From positions 1 to 6,483 of the forward strand of contig JAFQPC010000203.1 in assembly GCA_017411935.1 (NCBI GenBank): a DNA stretch of 6,483 nt, in the 5' to 3' direction. Both the position numbers and the translations under genes were made by a program. This DNA comes from Clostridia bacterium (GTDB taxonomy: Bacteria > Bacillota > Clostridia > Oscillospirales > CAG-272). Under the pieces are notes generated by a model. That model was not told the origin of the DNA, ran no database searches, and was given only the letters and a program-made list of their open reading frames with translations. Below, in pieces: positions 4,949 through 6,483 of the stretch (positions within the stretch are counted from its first letter, which is position 1; each line of letters begins with the position of its first letter).

Positions 4949-5559
4949 GAATAAACGCAACCGCAGTAGTTCTGTCGGTAGAGTCCGTATTCGACGGAGA
5001 GCTCGCAGGAGCGGCGGTATCCGTTTTTCTTTTTGAAGTCCGAGGGGAGATAGTTCGTTCCGTTCGCCTCGGCTTCTTCTGCTCCGATCTCATTGAGCCA
5101 GTCGGCTCGCTTATGCGGGCTGATCGAGAGGGTGGTCGTAAAATAATCAAAGCCGAGCTCTGCCGCGAGCTTTGCCGTTTTGGCAAGGCGCAGACGGTAG
5201 CAGTCGCGGCAACGCGCGCCTCCCTCGGGGAGCGCCTCGCGTCCTTTGGCAAGTTCTTCAAAGCGTTCGGGCTCATAGTCTCCGACGATTATTTTGACGC
5301 GCTCCGAGAGCCCCATTTCGTCTACGAGTCTGCGAAGTTCTTCTTCGCGCTTGCGGTGCTCCTCGGCGGGGGAGATGTTCGGATTATAGAAAAACAGCGT
5401 GATCTCAAAATGCGGTGCGAGATATTCGAGCACGTACGACGAGCAGGGCGCACAGCAAGCGTGCAACAAAAGGCTCGGACGGCGCTCCTGGCACTCGGTG
5501 GCGAGGATCTTGTCGAGCATCGCCTGATAATTTTGTTTGATCGGTTGGTTTGATGGCAT
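4936..5559 (-). CDS. queH: Epoxyqueuosine reductase QueH
   Basis: Cytoplasmic iron-sulfur enzyme (former DUF208) that reduces epoxyqueuosine to queuosine at position 34 of tRNAs with GUN anticodons. It is the non-homologous replacement for QueG. The 207 residues show all family motifs: LLHACCAPCSSYVLEYL (31-47; Cys35, Cys36, Cys39), FFYNPNISP (56-64), GGARCRDCYRLRL (113-125; Cys117, Cys120), FTTTLSISPHK (140-150) and YRQNYCGCVYS (194-204; Cys199, Cys201). TAGGAG lies 5 nt before the ATG and directly follows the stop of the upstream winged-helix gene (11 nt between genes), so they share a transcript. The last codons run into the terminator stem. No other queuosine genes are in the window. Confidence 0.95.
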   Translation of the reverse strand: MPSNQPIKQNYQAMLDKILATECQERRPSLLLHACCAPCSSYVLEYLAPHFEITLFFYNPNISPAEEHRKREEELRRLVDEMGLSERVKIIVGDYEPERFEELAKGREALPEGGARCRDCYRLRLAKTAKLAAELGFDYFTTTLSISPHKRADWLNEIGAEEAEANGTNYLPSDFKKKNGYRRSCELSVEYGLYRQNYCGCVYSKKE

Positions 5560-5570
5560 AGAAACTCCTA

Positions 5571-5834
5571 TTATAAGTAAGGGTTGAGGCGATACGCGCC
5601 GTTCTCGAAAATGATGAGTCGGCGACCGCTCACACGAATTGCTTTTTTATTGATACTGCAAACGCGTACAGCGAGCGCGTTTGCCGAGGTGTTTGGAATA
5701 CTCTTGGAAGCGAGGCTCCGCTTTCCTTGAAGTGTATGCACGAGCTCTGCCTCGTCGGGCGAGAGGTGCAGGGGATAACCGAGCAGAAGAAATTCTTGCT
5801 TGTTTTCTGTTGCCACGAGCTTAGGATAGCGCAA
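5571..5834 (-). CDS. Small stand-alone winged-helix protein (OmpR-type C-terminal domain fold)
   Basis: An 87-residue protein resembling the DNA-binding half of OmpR/PhoB response regulators without a receiver domain. GYPLHLSPDEAELVHTL (19-35) matches the first strand and helix (usual pattern G-L-LSP-E--LL--L). NALAVRVCSINKKA (52-65) fits the recognition helix (VHI--LRKK-like), and RRLIIFENGAYRLNP (71-85) fits the terminal beta hairpin ending GYRL. The start is TTG at 5834: AAAGGA is 10 nt upstream, and the predicted transcription start (about 5865) leaves no room for an earlier start. It is translated just ahead of queH with an 11-nt gap. A role as a small regulator, perhaps of its own operon, is an inference; the fold assignment rests on pattern only. 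Confidence 0.72.
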   Translation of the reverse strand: MRYPKLVATENKQEFLLLGYPLHLSPDEAELVHTLQGKRSLASKSIPNTSANALAVRVCSINKKAIRVSGRRLIIFENGAYRLNPYL

Positions 5835-5871
5835 AAGAGGTCCGTCCTTTCCGATGATCGTCTTTTTTTAT

Positions 5872-5900
5872 ATTTTAACACAAAAGCGAAAAAATGTAAA
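5872..5900 (-). promoter_or_regulatory. Promoter of the winged-helix-queH operon
   Basis: Minus strand: TTTACA (5900-5895), a 17-bp spacer, and TAAAAT (5877-5872), with start expected near 5865. That leaves a leader of about 30 nt before the TTG start at 5834. Confidence 0.75.
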
Positions 5901-5949
5901 GGAGTTTGAGTTTTTTTTGAAAAAGAGCAAAAAGTTTGTGGTATTTTTA

Positions 5950-5982
5950 ACGATTTCTCCAAAAAAAGAGACGAAAAATCGT
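5950..5982. repeat. Weak inverted repeat in the queH-gap intergenic region
   Basis: ACGATTT (5950-5956) and AAATCGT (5976-5982) are perfect 7-bp inverted arms, with CTC/GAG inside at unequal distance. It lies upstream of both divergent promoters and shares bases with the larger repeat at 5975-6042. No function can be assigned. Confidence 0.35.
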
Positions 5983-6042
5983 ACAAGGGTGACAAAAATT
6001 CAAAAAATGCAAGAAATTTTTGCCAAAACCCTTGTATATTTT
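5975..6042. repeat. Nested inverted repeat overlapping the gap -35 box
   Basis: Three nested arm pairs point at one centre: AAAAT (5975-5979) with ATTTT (6038-6042), TACAAGGGT (5982-5990) with ACCCTTGTA (6028-6036), and CAAAAATT (5993-6000) with AATTTTTG (6015-6022). That is 22 complementary pairs in all. The GGG/CCC arms stand out in A/T-rich DNA. The right arm overlaps the gap -35 hexamer (6032-6037), so the site may be bound by a regulator of gap, but no known operator is recognised. Confidence 0.5.
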
Positions 6043-6060
6043 GCGAAAATGAGTTAAAAT
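6032..6060 (+). promoter_or_regulatory. gap promoter
   Basis: TTGTAT (6032-6037), a 17-bp spacer, and TAAAAT (6055-6060). A TATAAT at 6062-6067 is an alternative -10 without a well-spaced -35. The start would be near 6067, giving a leader of about 73 nt. Confidence 0.7.
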
Positions 6061-6070
6061 ATATAATTGA

Positions 6071-6094
6071 GAAAACACGGCTTGCCGAGTTTTC
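6071..6094 (+). promoter_or_regulatory. Hairpin at the 5' end of the gap mRNA
   Basis: GAAAAC-A-CGG (6071-6080) pairs with CCG-A-GTTTTC (6085-6094) around a CTTG tetraloop with one A-A mismatch. It begins within a few bases of the predicted transcription start. No U-run follows, so it is more likely a 5' stabilising stem (as on some glycolytic mRNAs) than a terminator. A 14-nt palindrome, TTTTTATATAAAAA, follows at 6111-6124 just before the ribosome binding site. Confidence 0.5.
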
Positions 6095-6139
6095 CGAATC
6101 CGTAAAAAAATTTTTATATAAAAATGGAGGAATTTTACC

Positions 6140-6483
6140 ATGTCCGTAAAAGTTGCTATCAATGGTTTTGGCCGTATCGGCCGTCTCGCGTTCAGACAGA
6201 TGTTCGGCGCTGAGGGTTACGAGGTAGTTGCAATCAACGACCTGACCGATCCCAAGATGCTCGCTCACCTTCTGAAGTACGACACCGCACAGGGCAAGTA
6301 CGCTCTCGCTGACACTGTTTCTGCTGATGAGAACAGCATCACCGTCGGCGGCAAGAACATCAAGATCTACGCTGAGAAGGACGCAAACAACTGTCCTTGG
6401 GGCGCACTCGACGTTGACGTCGTTCTCGAGTGCACCGGCTTCTACACCTCGGTTGAGAAGTCCATGGCTCACATCAATGCCGG
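6140..6483 (+). CDS. gap: Type I glyceraldehyde-3-phosphate dehydrogenase (3' part outside window)
   Basis: Glycolytic enzyme that oxidises glyceraldehyde 3-phosphate to 1,3-bisphosphoglycerate with NAD in the cytoplasm. The first 114 residues are present of about 335. [20 protein letters not shown] carries the Rossmann GFGRIGR loop (9-15), and Asp34 in AINDL is the residue that favours NAD over [24 protein letters not shown] (35-54) and [19 protein letters not shown] (94-112) are typical of the family. The catalytic Cys near residue 150 is beyond the edge. GGAGG lies 9 nt before the ATG. It is divergent from the queH operon and has its own promoter. Codons are strongly biased (AAG for Lys, GCT/GCA for Ala), like rplJ and unlike the queH or ATPase genes, as expected for a highly expressed gene. 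Confidence 0.97.
   Translation, partial: MSVKVAINGFGRIGRLAFRQMFGAEGYEVVAINDLTDPKMLAHLLKYDTAQGKYALADTVSADENSITVGGKNIKIYAEKDANNCPWGALDVDVVLECTGFYTSVEKSMAHINA

Noticed and set aside
5853..5861. Earlier ATC or ACG start for the winged-helix protein
   Set aside because: It would be within about 10 nt of the predicted transcription start and has no Shine-Dalgarno; the TTG at 5834 is better placed.
5854..6057. 67-residue open frame in the queH-gap intergenic region
   Set aside because: It is Lys/Phe-rich, as expected from random A/T-rich DNA, with no ribosome binding site, and it crosses the promoters of both divergent operons.

Overview
The window looks like chromosomal DNA from a low-GC-promoter, Gram-positive-type bacterium, most likely a gut-associated member of the Clostridia. 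That assignment is an inference from several things. The ribosome binding sites are strong and AGGAGG-like. GTG and TTG starts are used. The rplJ leader is of the Firmicutes L10 type with an attenuator. SigA-like promoters (TTGACA/TATAAT) sit in very A/T-rich intergenic DNA between fairly GC-rich genes. No phage, transposase, CRISPR array, tRNA or rRNA is visible.

Layout, left to right. (1) Minus strand, 1-737: rplJ (ribosomal protein L10, running off the left edge) starts at a GTG and has its own UP-like A/T tract, promoter, L10 leader and transcription attenuator. (2) Minus strand, 738-2190: a two-gene operon with a C-terminally acidic multi-pass membrane protein followed by a short HTH regulator of WYL-family type that seems to lack the WYL domain. 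(3) 2191-2409: a divergent promoter region with a near-consensus promoter and an SmtB/ArsR-type operator. (4) Plus strand, 2410-4744: a zinc-type efflux operon, with an ArsR/SmtB repressor carrying the alpha-5 metal-site signature and a P1B-2 P-type ATPase that has a His/Cys-rich N-terminus instead of an HMA domain. (5) 4745-4948: a convergent intergenic region with a palindromic repeat, a hairpin and a strong bidirectional terminator. (6) Minus strand, 4936-5834: queH (epoxyqueuosine reductase), preceded by a small TTG-initiated winged-helix protein in the same operon. (7) 5835-6139: a divergent A/T-rich promoter region with an unexplained long inverted repeat overlapping the gap -35 element. 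(8) Plus strand, 6140 to the edge: the start of gap (glyceraldehyde-3-phosphate dehydrogenase).

The clearest functional unit is the metal operon. Excess zinc (or a similar divalent ion) should release the ArsR-type repressor from the operator at the transcription start and allow the P-type ATPase to be made and pump the metal out. The ATPase is unusual at conserved positions: the HP-motif His is shifted, and the Pro of GDGxNDxP is replaced. The rest of the window is housekeeping (L10, QueH, GAPDH) plus two small regulator-like genes of unknown target. I see no clear previously undescribed multi-gene system. The best leads are the three phased CATATG elements at the arsR promoter, the altered ATPase motifs, the WYL-less regulator with its membrane partner, and the inverted repeat upstream of gap.
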